Source of the DNA: Natrialbaceae archaeon Tc-Br11_E2g1
GTDB taxonomy: Archaea; Halobacteriota; Halobacteria; Halobacteriales; Natrialbaceae
DNA: 6,864 nt
Direction of reading: 5' to 3'
NCBI GenBank assembly: GCA_001564255.1
Contig: LKNC01000154.1
Location: 1 to 6,864, forward strand
Positions 1-5,938 of this stretch are shown here, piece by piece. The notes under the pieces were generated by a model. The model saw only the letters and a program-made list of their open reading frames with translations, had not been told where the DNA came from and did no database searches. Position 1 is the first letter of the stretch; each line of letters begins with the position of its first letter. The position numbers and the translations under genes were made by a program.

Positions 1-613
1 ACACGGCAAGCGGGTACGCCAGGTAGTTTTTCGGGTGGTTCAACCCGAAGGACTTCTCGGCGACCCCCTGTGCACTCGCCTGAAAGCGGATCGCCGCGGC
101 CTCGTCCGTGGTTCGGGTGCCGACGACCCGGGGGACCTCGAGGGGGTCGACGTTCCCGGTGGGGTCGACGCCGAGGACGCCGACGTTGAGTTCCCTGGCG
201 AGTGCCCGCGCCGACTGTGAGATCGCCGCCGTCGGCGCGACGAGGTAGGCGGCGTTCGCCTCGCCGAGGCGGTCGTGTGCCTGAACCACGCCGCGTTCGA
301 CGTCGACCGTACCGCTTTCGGTGTACCCTTTCGCCTCGACGGCGACCAGCGGCGGCCCCGCTCCGAATCGGTCGACCGCGAGAAACTCCGGGTCGAGGGG
401 TCCGACGCCGACCAGATCCGGGTACCCCGACCCCACCCGAACGTGGTTGAACGGTGCCAGTCGTTCGCGGACCTCCGGTGGAACCCGCTGGCCCTCGAGC
501 CACTCCTCGGTCGCGAACTGCGTGTCACTGACCGCGTAGGTCGCCTCGTCGTCGGGAAACAGCCGCCGTTTCGTGTGTGCGAGGACCTGCGGTTCCGACA
601 GCGACGTTGCCAT
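1..613 (-). CDS. PD-(D/E)XK nuclease-like protein (partial, C-terminus outside window)
   Basis: The reverse strand is open from an ATG at 613 to the window edge, giving 204 complete codons and no stop; it begins MATSLSEPQVLAHTKRRL. I do not recognise a named family. The visible core resembles the PD-(D/E)XK restriction-endonuclease fold: GYPDLVGVG (Pro65-Asp66), then a beta-strand-like VAVEAKGY (Glu93-x-Lys95), then a helix with Gln111 (VVQAHDRL). The spacing Asp, about 27 residues, E-x-K, then Gln about 16 residues on is typical of RecB/Mrr/Hjc-like nucleases. A Val-rich strand and an Ala-rich helix follow (AAYLVAPTAAISQSARALA). The fold call is inferred from motifs; nuclease activity and substrate are unknown. 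The start is supported by a TATA-like element at -23 to -29. It lies 44 bp downstream of another minus-strand gene but probably has its own promoter. Confidence 0.82.
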   Translation of the reverse strand, partial: MATSLSEPQVLAHTKRRLFPDDEATYAVSDTQFATEEWLEGQRVPPEVRERLAPFNHVRVGSGYPDLVGVGPLDPEFLAVDRFGAGPPLVAVEAKGYTESGTVDVERGVVQAHDRLGEANAAYLVAPTAAISQSARALARELNVGVLGVDPTGNVDPLEVPRVVGTRTTDEAAAIRFQASAQGVAEKSFGLNHPKNYLAYPLAV

Positions 614-635
614 AGCTCGTCGTCTCGGGGGAACG

Positions 636-642
636 ATATTAA
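636..642 (-). promoter_or_regulatory. TATA-like element for the PD-(D/E)XK gene
   Basis: On the minus strand the sequence reads TTAATAT, the most AT-rich heptamer in a GC-rich spacer, 23-29 bases upstream of the ATG at 613. This spacing fits a haloarchaeal promoter giving a leaderless or nearly leaderless transcript. No convincing Shine-Dalgarno sequence precedes the start. The promoter role is inferred from position and composition. Confidence 0.5.
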
Positions 643-657
643 CTCTCGGGGAACCGC

Positions 658-1317
658 CTACAGGTCGATCGAGAGTTCGAACTCGAGCAAGCCGAGGTGG
701 TCGGGGGCCTGGGCGCTGTTTCGGGCGCGAAACTCCCCCGGGGAGATGTCCAGGTACTCGTAGAACTCCTCTTCGGTGTCGGGGATGGCGAACTGGTCGT
801 CCTCGTGGGGGATGATCGCCGGGGTATCGTGTGTCTCGAGTAGCTGTGCTCGCTGTGTCCAGGCCTGGCCTGCGTGAACGAAGATCCCAAAGGAGAAGCT
901 TCCGTCGGCGACGGCGCCGCTTTTCGAGTCGTACCACTGGGCGTCCTCGGCGGCGAACTCCTCGTCGCACATCCAGGCGATCACGAACCCACCGTCGGAC
1001 TGGACGAGAAAGACGTCCCACCGACGCGTCGCGTCGAAGACGGCCCACGACCTCCGTGGACCGACGGTATCGACCTCGACGCTGAACGCGGGGACGTCCC
1101 GTGAGCCTGCTTCCTCCCGGACGAACGTGACGTTGTATCCGGGGACGCGGACCCCGCGGTGGTGGTACACCGCCCCGTCGACGTTCCCGTCGATCATCTC
1201 CCGAACGTCGAGTCCACCCTGGTCGTCGAGACGCTTGAGAAAGTCCCCGTAGCGGTACACCTCGGTCTCCGGGGAGTCGTCCTCCGCGCGTGCCGAGGGG
1301 TTCCCGTCCTCGTCCAT
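658..1317 (-). CDS. uncharacterised acidic haloarchaeal protein, 219 aa
   Basis: I do not recognise this protein. It begins MDEDGNPSARAEDD and ends FELSIDL before a TAG stop. The first 18 residues are acidic and look disordered. An amphipathic segment follows (YRYGDFLKRLDD, 21-32), then a Trp- and Tyr-rich region of alternating hydrophobic stretches (about 50-150: YNVTFVREE, WDVFLVQSDGGFVIAWMCDEEF, SFSFGIFVHAG) that suggests a mostly beta fold. The C-terminus has an acidic helix-like stretch (TEEEFYEYLDISPGEFRARN, 181-200). There is no signal peptide, membrane helix or obvious catalytic motif, so it is probably cytoplasmic. The frame stays open upstream to about 1647, but that extension would run into rqcH coding sequence on the other strand and lacks typical composition, so I chose the ATG at 1317. 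It is divergent from rqcH across 95 bp, which may mean shared promoter DNA but not necessarily shared function. Confidence 0.8.
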   Translation of the reverse strand: MDEDGNPSARAEDDSPETEVYRYGDFLKRLDDQGGLDVREMIDGNVDGAVYHHRGVRVPGYNVTFVREEAGSRDVPAFSVEVDTVGPRRSWAVFDATRRWDVFLVQSDGGFVIAWMCDEEFAAEDAQWYDSKSGAVADGSFSFGIFVHAGQAWTQRAQLLETHDTPAIIPHEDDQFAIPDTEEEFYEYLDISPGEFRARNSAQAPDHLGLLEFELSIDL

Positions 1318-1412
1318 ATCGGGACTCAGTAGGTCGGGTCGGATTACCCTGTCGATCACGTCCCACGGGCGGGAGCGATACGATTTTCCGCCCGGGACGG
1401 GCAGTGTCGGGT
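1318..1412. promoter_or_regulatory. divergent promoter region between the 219-aa gene and rqcH
   Basis: This 95-bp spacer serves both outward-facing genes. For rqcH, the relatively AT-rich GATACGATTTT at 1377-1387 lies 26-36 bases before the ATG at 1413, a plausible BRE/TATA position for a leaderless mRNA. For the minus-strand gene, GGTAATCC (complement of 1341-1348) lies 24-31 bases before the ATG at 1317 and is weaker. Neither start has a clear Shine-Dalgarno sequence. Assignments rest on position and base composition only. Confidence 0.35.
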
Positions 1413-3506
1413 ATGGATCCAAAGCGGGAGCTGACGAGCGTCGACCTCGCCGCCTTAGAGCGGGAGTTCGGGACCTACGAGGGGGCGAAAGTCGACAAGG
1501 CCTACCTCTATGGCGACGATCTCGTTCGGCTGAAGATGCGTGATTTCGACCGCGGCCGACTCGAGGTCGTGATCGAGGTCGGGGAGGTAAAACGCGCTCA
1601 CACCGTGGCCCCAGAACGCGTCCCCGACGCCCCGGGGCGGCCACCACAGTTCGCCAAGATGCTTCGCAACCGGCTCTCGGGCGCTGACTTCGTCGGCGTA
1701 GAACAGTACGAGTTCGATCGCATCCTCGAGTTCGTCTTCGAACGCGAGGACGGCACGACCCGACTCATCGTCGAACTGTTCGGCCAGGGCAACGTCGCGG
1801 TCACCGACGGTGAGTACGAGGTGATCGACTGTTTGGAGACCGTGCGGCTGAAATCGCGGACGGTCGTGCCGGGCTCGCGATACGAGTTCCCCGACTCACG
1901 ACTCAACCCACTCGCGATCGATCGGGAGACCTTCGACCGGGAGATGGACGATTCGGACACCGACGTGGTCCGGACGCTCGCGACCCAGCTCAACTTCGGG
2001 GGCTTCTACGCCGAGGAGCTGTGTACCCGCGCCGGCGTCGGGAAGGCGATGAACATCTCCGCGGCCGGCGAGACCGAGTACGAACGCCTCTACGGGGCGA
2101 TCGAACGCCTCGCGATCGACATCCGAAACGGGAACTTCGATCCCCGGCTCTACGTTGAAGACGACGGGAGCGAGGGCGTCGTCGACGTCACGCCCTTCCC
2201 CCTCGAGGAACGCGAGGAGGTGCCGGCCGAGGCCTACGATAGCTTCCTCGCCGCACTCGACGACTACTTTTTCAGACTCGACCTCGAGGACGACGAGCCC
2301 GAACCGACCAGCCAGCGCCCGGACTTCGAATCGGAGATCGCCAAACACGAACGGATCATCGAACAACAGGAAGGCGCGATACAGGGTTTCGAAGAGCAAG
2401 CGAAAGCCGAACGCGAAAGGGCCGAATCCCTCTACGCGAACTACGAACTGGTCGACGAGATCCTCTCTACGGTTCGAGGGGCCCGCGAACAGGGCGTCTC
2501 GTGGGGGGAGATCGCCGGCCGCCTCGATGAGGCAAAAGCGGAGGGCGTCGAAGCCGCACAGACGTTCGTCGACGTCAACGGCAGCGAGGGGACGGTGACG
2601 ATCGACGTCGATGGCGAACACGTCACCCTGATCGTCGACGACGGCGTCGAGAAGAACGCCGACCGCCTCTACCAGGAGGCAAAGCGCATCGAAGGCAAAA
2701 AGGAAGGGGCGCTGACGGCGATCGAGGACACGAAAGAGGATCTCGAGGACGTCAAACGCCGCCGCGAGCGGTGGGAAACGGAGGACGAAGACGAGAAAGA
2801 CGAGGACGAGGATCGGGACTGGCTCTCGATGAGTTCGATCCCGATCCGGCCCAACGAGCCGTGGTACGATCGCTTTCGGTGGTTCCACACGAGCGACGAC
2901 TTTCTCGTTATCGGCGGGCGAAACGCCGATCAGAACGAGGAGTTAGTAAAAAAGTACCTCGAGCCCGGCGACAAGGTGTTCCACACCCAGGCCCACGGCG
3001 GTCCCGTCACGGTGCTCAAAGCGACCGACCCGAGCGAGGCCTCGAGTTCCGACATCGAGATCCCCGAGACGAGCCTCGAGGAGGCCGCGGGGTTCGCCGT
3101 CTCCTACTCGTCGGTGTGGAAAGACGGCCGTTACGCCGGGGACGTCTACGTGGTCGACGCCGACCAGGTGACGAAAACGCCCGAGAGCGGCGAGTACCTG
3201 GAGAAAGGTGGCTTCGCGGTCCGCGGGGAGCGCACCTACTACGACGACACGCCCGTCGGCGTCGCGGTGGGGATCGAGTGTGAACCCTACACGCGCGTGA
3301 TCGGCGGCCCGCCGTCGGCCATCGAGGGACAGGCGGAGACGACGATCGAGGTCGAGCCGGGGAGATACGCACAGGGCGACGCCGCAAAGCGGATCTACCG
3401 GCAACTGCGCGAACGCTTTACCGACGAGTCGTTCGTCCGCAAGATCGCCAGCCCGGACAAGATCCAACACTTCCTGCCGCCGGGTGGCAGCCGGATCACG
3501 GAGTAG
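1413..3506 (+). CDS. rqcH: RqcH / NEMF / Tae2 family ribosome-associated quality-control protein
   Basis: This 697-residue protein is full length for archaeal NFACT proteins. Family members bind large ribosomal subunits carrying a stuck peptidyl-tRNA and, in bacteria and eukaryotes, recruit tRNA to add a C-terminal tail; alanine tailing here is inferred by homology. Domains in order: NFACT-N (about 6-180), with the conserved Asp102-Arg103 pair in EQYEFDRILEF, which in bacterial RqcH is needed for tailing; a helix-hairpin-helix-like segment FGGFYAEELCTRAGV (195-209); a coiled-coil middle domain (about 310-455) interrupted by a short beta segment (GTVTIDVDGEHVTLIVDD); an acidic linker (455-469); and an NFACT-R domain from about 485, with the signature WFHTSDDFLVIGGRNADQNE (490-509). 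The start at MDPKRELTSVDLAALE matches the family N-terminus; the in-frame upstream ATG at 1290 would overlap the divergent gene. It is cytosolic, upstream of a small membrane protein and pelA on the same strand. Confidence 0.95.
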   Translation: MDPKRELTSVDLAALEREFGTYEGAKVDKAYLYGDDLVRLKMRDFDRGRLEVVIEVGEVKRAHTVAPERVPDAPGRPPQFAKMLRNRLSGADFVGVEQYEFDRILEFVFEREDGTTRLIVELFGQGNVAVTDGEYEVIDCLETVRLKSRTVVPGSRYEFPDSRLNPLAIDRETFDREMDDSDTDVVRTLATQLNFGGFYAEELCTRAGVGKAMNISAAGETEYERLYGAIERLAIDIRNGNFDPRLYVEDDGSEGVVDVTPFPLEEREEVPAEAYDSFLAALDDYFFRLDLEDDEPEPTSQRPDFESEIAKHERIIEQQEGAIQGFEEQAKAERERAESLYANYELVDEILSTVRGAREQGVSWGEIAGRLDEAKAEGVEAAQTFVDVNGSEGTVTIDVDGEHVTLIVDDGVEKNADRLYQEAKRIEGKKEGALTAIEDTKEDLEDVKRRRERWETEDEDEKDEDEDRDWLSMSSIPIRPNEPWYDRFRWFHTSDDFLVIGGRNADQNEELVKKYLEPGDKVFHTQAHGGPVTVLKATDPSEASSSDIEIPETSLEEAAGFAVSYSSVWKDGRYAGDVYVVDADQVTKTPESGEYLEKGGFAVRGERTYYDDTPVGVAVGIECEPYTRVIGGPPSAIEGQAETTIEVEPGRYAQGDAAKRIYRQLRERFTDESFVRKIASPDKIQHFLPPGGSRITE

Positions 3507-3528
3507 TCACCCACTCCTCACGACACGG

Positions 3529-3543
3529 CGGTCGGAACGACCG
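3529..3543 (+). terminator. short GC hairpin downstream of rqcH, possible 3' end signal
   Basis: CGGTCG (3529-3534) and CGACCG (3538-3543) form a perfect 6-bp stem with a GAA loop, starting 23 bases after the rqcH stop. No T-tract follows, and archaeal termination depends mainly on T-rich sites, so this is only a possible mRNA end structure or a chance palindrome. Confidence 0.2.
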
Positions 3544-3609
3544 GTCGTATGTTCGCCGCCCCCGTTTGCCGCCGGGAACTGGCGTTTGTCCGGGGTGTGG
3601 AACCGTTAC

Positions 3610-3622
3610 GAAACCCTGATTA
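3610..3622 (+). promoter_or_regulatory. BRE/TATA-like promoter for the small membrane protein gene
   Basis: CGAAA at 3610-3614 resembles a haloarchaeal BRE, and CCTGATTA follows at the TATA position. A transcription start about 25 bases on (near 3641-3646) would leave a short 5' leader of roughly 11-16 bases, just enough to include the AGGTG ribosome-binding site. The agreement of promoter, leader and binding site supports the call, but the TATA itself is imperfect. Confidence 0.4.
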
Positions 3623-3646
3623 ACCCCGATGTGGTAGCTAATCTCT

Positions 3647-3651
3647 AGGTG
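3647..3651 (+). promoter_or_regulatory. Shine-Dalgarno site AGGTG for the small membrane protein
   Basis: AGGTG is perfectly complementary to the CACCT of the archaeal 16S rRNA 3' end and sits 5 bases before the ATG at 3657. It fixes this start and sets the gene apart from neighbouring starts, which look leaderless. Confidence 0.6.
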
Positions 3652-3656
3652 TTTCA

Positions 3657-3929
3657 ATGTACGTTTTCACCGCCCTCGAGCCCGTTGCACTGCAGACGAC
3701 AGGCGAACTCGCGCTCGGGGCGTTCATCGTCGCCGCGCTGGCAGTGACAGTGCTCATAACGGTGTTTATCACGTTCAGTCCGTACCTCTCGGGCGATCCG
3801 TCGGTTCACGCACCGTCGGTCGACGACGACCACGCCGGGGAGTTCGGTTCCGACGCGTCTGCGGACGCGACCGCCCGGAGTTCCCACGAGGACGTCACGG
3901 AGGGGACAAGCGAGGCGCGGACGGAGTGA
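3657..3929 (+). CDS. small single-pass membrane protein, 90 aa, unknown function
   Basis: I do not recognise a family. The 90-residue product has a short N-terminal segment (1-17), one strongly hydrophobic helix (about 18-40, LALGAFIVAALAVTVLITVF) and then SPYLSGDPS leading into an acidic, Ser/Thr/Asp/Glu-rich tail (about 41-90) with no lysine and only two arginines. This looks like a membrane-anchored protein with a disordered soluble tail. Topology is uncertain because positive charges flanking the helix are lacking. There is no lipobox or cleavage motif. A Shine-Dalgarno site at the right spacing and a BRE/TATA-like element upstream support a real gene. It lies between rqcH (150-bp gap) and pelA (72-bp gap) on the same strand, so readthrough from one to the next is possible. 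Any role in ribosome rescue is speculation from position alone. Confidence 0.78.
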   Translation: MYVFTALEPVALQTTGELALGAFIVAALAVTVLITVFITFSPYLSGDPSVHAPSVDDDHAGEFGSDASADATARSSHEDVTEGTSEARTE

Positions 3930-3973
3930 TCCCGGCGAGAGCGAGTGTGCGGCCTCGAGCGGGACCGTCACGC

Positions 3974-3981
3974 ACTTACCG
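3974..3981 (+). promoter_or_regulatory. TATA-like element for pelA
   Basis: CACTTACC lies 21-28 bases before the pelA ATG at 4002, in an otherwise GC-rich spacer. The spacing suits a leaderless haloarchaeal transcript, and no Shine-Dalgarno site precedes the ATG. The match to consensus is modest. Confidence 0.35.
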
Positions 3982-4001
3982 CGGCCGGGGATACCCCCTC
4001 T

Positions 4002-5069
4002 ATGCAGATCAAGAGCCGGGAACCCCTCGAGGGCGGACGCGAGCGGGTTACCGTCGTCCCCGAGAACGTCGACGACCTCTGGCACCTCCAGTACGTACTC
4101 GAGCCCGGTGACCGGGTCGCCGGCGACACCACCCGGCGAATCCAGCGAAACGACGACCAGATGCGGGATACGGGCGGCGAGCGCGAGCACATGTGGGTCG
4201 CCATCGCCGTCGAAGACGTCGAGTTCCACAAGTTCGCCAACCGCCTGCGCGTGGGCGGCGAGATCGTCGCCTGTTCCCGGGAGGACCAACTCGGCTTTCA
4301 CCACACCCTGAACGTCGAGGAACGCGAAGAGCTATCGATCGACAAACGGTTCAAACCCGACCAGGAGGCACGCCTCGAGGAAGCCGCCGAGGCGAGTGAG
4401 AACCCGGACGTCGCCATCGCGACCGTCGAGGAAGGGCGGGCACACGTCCACACGGTCGCCCAGTACGGCACCGAAGAACGGGCGACGATCAGCGGCCCGA
4501 CGGGCAAAGGCGAGTTCGCCCGCGACCGTTCGGAGCTCTTTGCGGAACTCGCGACTATTCTCTCGCGGATGGACGTCGACGCGATCATCCTCGCCGGCCC
4601 GGGCTTTACGAAACAGGACGCCCACAAGTACATCCAGGACAACGCGCCCGAGGTCGCCGAAAAGATTACCACGGTCGACACCGCGAGCGTCGGCGACCGC
4701 GGCGTCCACGAGGTGTTAAAGCGGGGTGCGGTGGCGGACGTCCAGAAGGAGACCCGGATCGAGTCCGAGGCGGAGGCGATCGACGAGCTGATGGTCCGGA
4801 TCGGCGAGGGCGCGAAAGCCGCATACGGTCCCGAGGAAGTCACAAAGGCCGCCGAGTACGGCGCGATCGAGGAACTGTTGATCTTAGACGAGAAACTCCG
4901 CCACGAGCGCGGCCCCGATGGCGAGTGGGCTCGAGACGTCGACGACGTCGTCCGGACGGCAGAACAGAAAGGCGGTGAGGTAACCGTCTTCTCGAGTGAG
5001 TTCCCGCCCGGCCAGCAGCTGTCGAACCTCGGCGGGATCGCCGCGCTCCTTCGATACCGCCTCGAGTGA
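4002..5069 (+). CDS. pelA: Pelota (archaeal Dom34), mRNA surveillance / ribosome rescue factor
   Basis: The 355-residue length matches archaeal Pelota. With aEF1A as carrier GTPase and ABCE1, Pelota enters the empty A site of stalled ribosomes and promotes subunit splitting; it replaces Hbs1/Dom34 function in archaea. Domains: N-terminal Sm-like domain (about 1-130) with [12 protein letters not shown] and the signature [17 protein letters not shown] (23-39); a central eRF1-2-like domain (about 135-265) with [13 protein letters not shown] (from 199), the typical Pelota PGF motif; and a C-terminal eRF1-3 domain ending with [10 protein letters not shown] (331-340) and [13 protein letters not shown]. 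There is no GGQ peptide-release motif, which separates it from aRF1. The start at 4002 matches the family N-terminus; an in-frame ATG at 3945 would add 19 residues unlike any Pelota. It lies 72 bp after the small membrane protein gene and converges on trmB. Confidence 0.96.
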   Translation: MQIKSREPLEGGRERVTVVPENVDDLWHLQYVLEPGDRVAGDTTRRIQRNDDQMRDTGGEREHMWVAIAVEDVEFHKFANRLRVGGEIVACSREDQLGFHHTLNVEEREELSIDKRFKPDQEARLEEAAEASENPDVAIATVEEGRAHVHTVAQYGTEERATISGPTGKGEFARDRSELFAELATILSRMDVDAIILAGPGFTKQDAHKYIQDNAPEVAEKITTVDTASVGDRGVHEVLKRGAVADVQKETRIESEAEAIDELMVRIGEGAKAAYGPEEVTKAAEYGAIEELLILDEKLRHERGPDGEWARDVDDVVRTAEQKGGEVTVFSSEFPPGQQLSNLGGIAALLRYRLE

Positions 5070-5101
5070 CCCGGAAGGGGCCAGTGGTGGGCCCAGCCCG
5101 A

Positions 5102-5147
5102 ACTGATGGGTGAAACCGATGGCTGTCATCCGATTTCACTCATCGGT
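5102..5147. repeat. imperfect inverted repeat between convergent pelA and trmB-like gene
   Basis: The left arm at 5102-5118 pairs with the right arm at 5131-5147 over 17 positions, with one mismatch (5116/5133) and two G-T wobbles (5104/5145 and 5109/5140). The core is GGTGAAA against TTTCACT. Inside, GATG (5118-5121) can also pair with CATC (5127-5130) around a GCTGT loop, shifting the top of the stem. The hairpin fills much of the 95-bp gap where two transcripts meet. It may be a bidirectional transcript end structure; there is no T-tract. A protein-binding palindrome or a remnant of a small mobile repeat are alternatives. Confidence 0.55.
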
Positions 5148-5164
5148 CGACGCTGGGGACGGTA

Positions 5165-5938
5165 CTAGATCCCCGGTCGCCGACCCGCCATAGAGGGCGT
5201 CCCCGTACTCGCCTCGATCAGCTGGATCAACACGGAGGCGAACCGCGAGCCACCACTCCAGATGGCCGTCTCCTCGCCGTCGTCGTCGACGACAGAGAGG
5301 AGAACCGTGTCGTCGTCGACCAGCACGATCCGCCCTGAACGGTCGTCCTCGGCTCTGTGTTCCGGGGGACTGTACGCTGTGACGCCCTCGAGGTCACCCA
5401 GTCGCTCCCGAACCGCAACCGAACGGCTGACCACCGAGACGTCGACGCCGGCGGCCGCCCGGTCCTCGAGGCTTCGTTCGATCCCGTCGGTGACGAGTTC
5501 CGGCAGGCGGGTGCCAAAGACGGTCCGCCCGTCGGCCGCCGAGAGGACGTCGACGACGCGGTCGTCCACCCGGTTTCGGCCGCGAATCGTCCAGATGTCC
5601 TCCTGGGCTTCCTCGCCTCCCGTCTCCTCGCGAACCGATTCGACGTACTCGAAGGCGCGTTCGCGTTCGCGTTCGAAGCGGTCTGCGAGTGTTTCGCGAG
5701 CTTCCTCGAGGTCGACCGGCCGGTAGCGGATCGGGGTGGACTGGCCGACCTCGAGGAGTCCACGCGTTTCCAGACTCTCGGCGACGCTGTAAACCTGCGA
5801 GCGGGGGACGTCGGCGACCTCGGCGACCTCCCGGGCGGTACCGGAGCCGAGGGTATGGAGGGCGATGAACACCTTCGCCTCGTAGCTCGTGAGGCCGAGG
5901 CGGGAGAACGCCTCGATCGCGTCGGCTTCGCGGGTCAT
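5165..5938 (-). CDS. TrmB-family transcriptional regulator
   Basis: The 257-residue protein has an N-terminal TrmB winged helix (about 8-75): LGLTSYEAKVFIAL, then TAREVAEVADVPRSQVY (34-50), where PRSQVY is the typical recognition-helix start, and a wing near STPIRYRPV (67-75). A charged coiled-coil linker follows (about 77-107, ADRFERERERAFEYVESVREE), usual for dimerisation. The C-terminal part (about 112-245) is an alpha/beta domain beginning DIWTIRGRNRV, like the effector or PLD-like domain of haloarchaeal TrmB proteins; the ligand cannot be read from sequence. Its ATG overlaps the stop of the upstream exporter gene by 4 bases (ATGA), with a weak GGAG nine bases before the start inside that gene. 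The two are therefore probably one transcript, and this protein may regulate that operon. The gene ends at TAG 5165-5167, facing pelA. Confidence 0.9.
   Translation of the reverse strand: MTREADAIEAFSRLGLTSYEAKVFIALHTLGSGTAREVAEVADVPRSQVYSVAESLETRGLLEVGQSTPIRYRPVDLEEARETLADRFERERERAFEYVESVREETGGEEAQEDIWTIRGRNRVDDRVVDVLSAADGRTVFGTRLPELVTDGIERSLEDRAAAGVDVSVVSRSVAVRERLGDLEGVTAYSPPEHRAEDDRSGRIVLVDDDTVLLSVVDDDGEETAIWSGGSRFASVLIQLIEASTGTPSMAGRRPGI

Noticed and set aside
1290..1412. Upstream in-frame ATG extending rqcH by 41 residues
   Set aside because: The extension overlaps the divergent gene, is Arg/Pro-rich unlike the acidic proteome, and the family N-terminus aligns with the ATG at 1413.
1896..2888. 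330-codon open frame antisense to rqcH
   Set aside because: It lies wholly inside a confidently assigned gene. Its translation is Val/Arg/Leu/Phe-rich, as expected when GC-rich Asp/Glu codons are read on the other strand, and it shows no domain.
2943..3470. 175-codon open frame antisense to the 3' part of rqcH
   Set aside because: It is an antisense shadow of the NFACT-R region, with no start signal and no recognisable motif.
3945..4001. Upstream in-frame ATG extending pelA by 19 residues
   Set aside because: Pelota proteins begin with the M-x-I-K segment at 4002. The extra residues are not Pelota-like and cover the TATA-like element.
3654..4304. 216-codon open frame antisense to the small membrane protein and pelA
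   Set aside because: It covers two better-supported genes on the plus strand, including the conserved Pelota N-terminal domain, and has no motif of its own.
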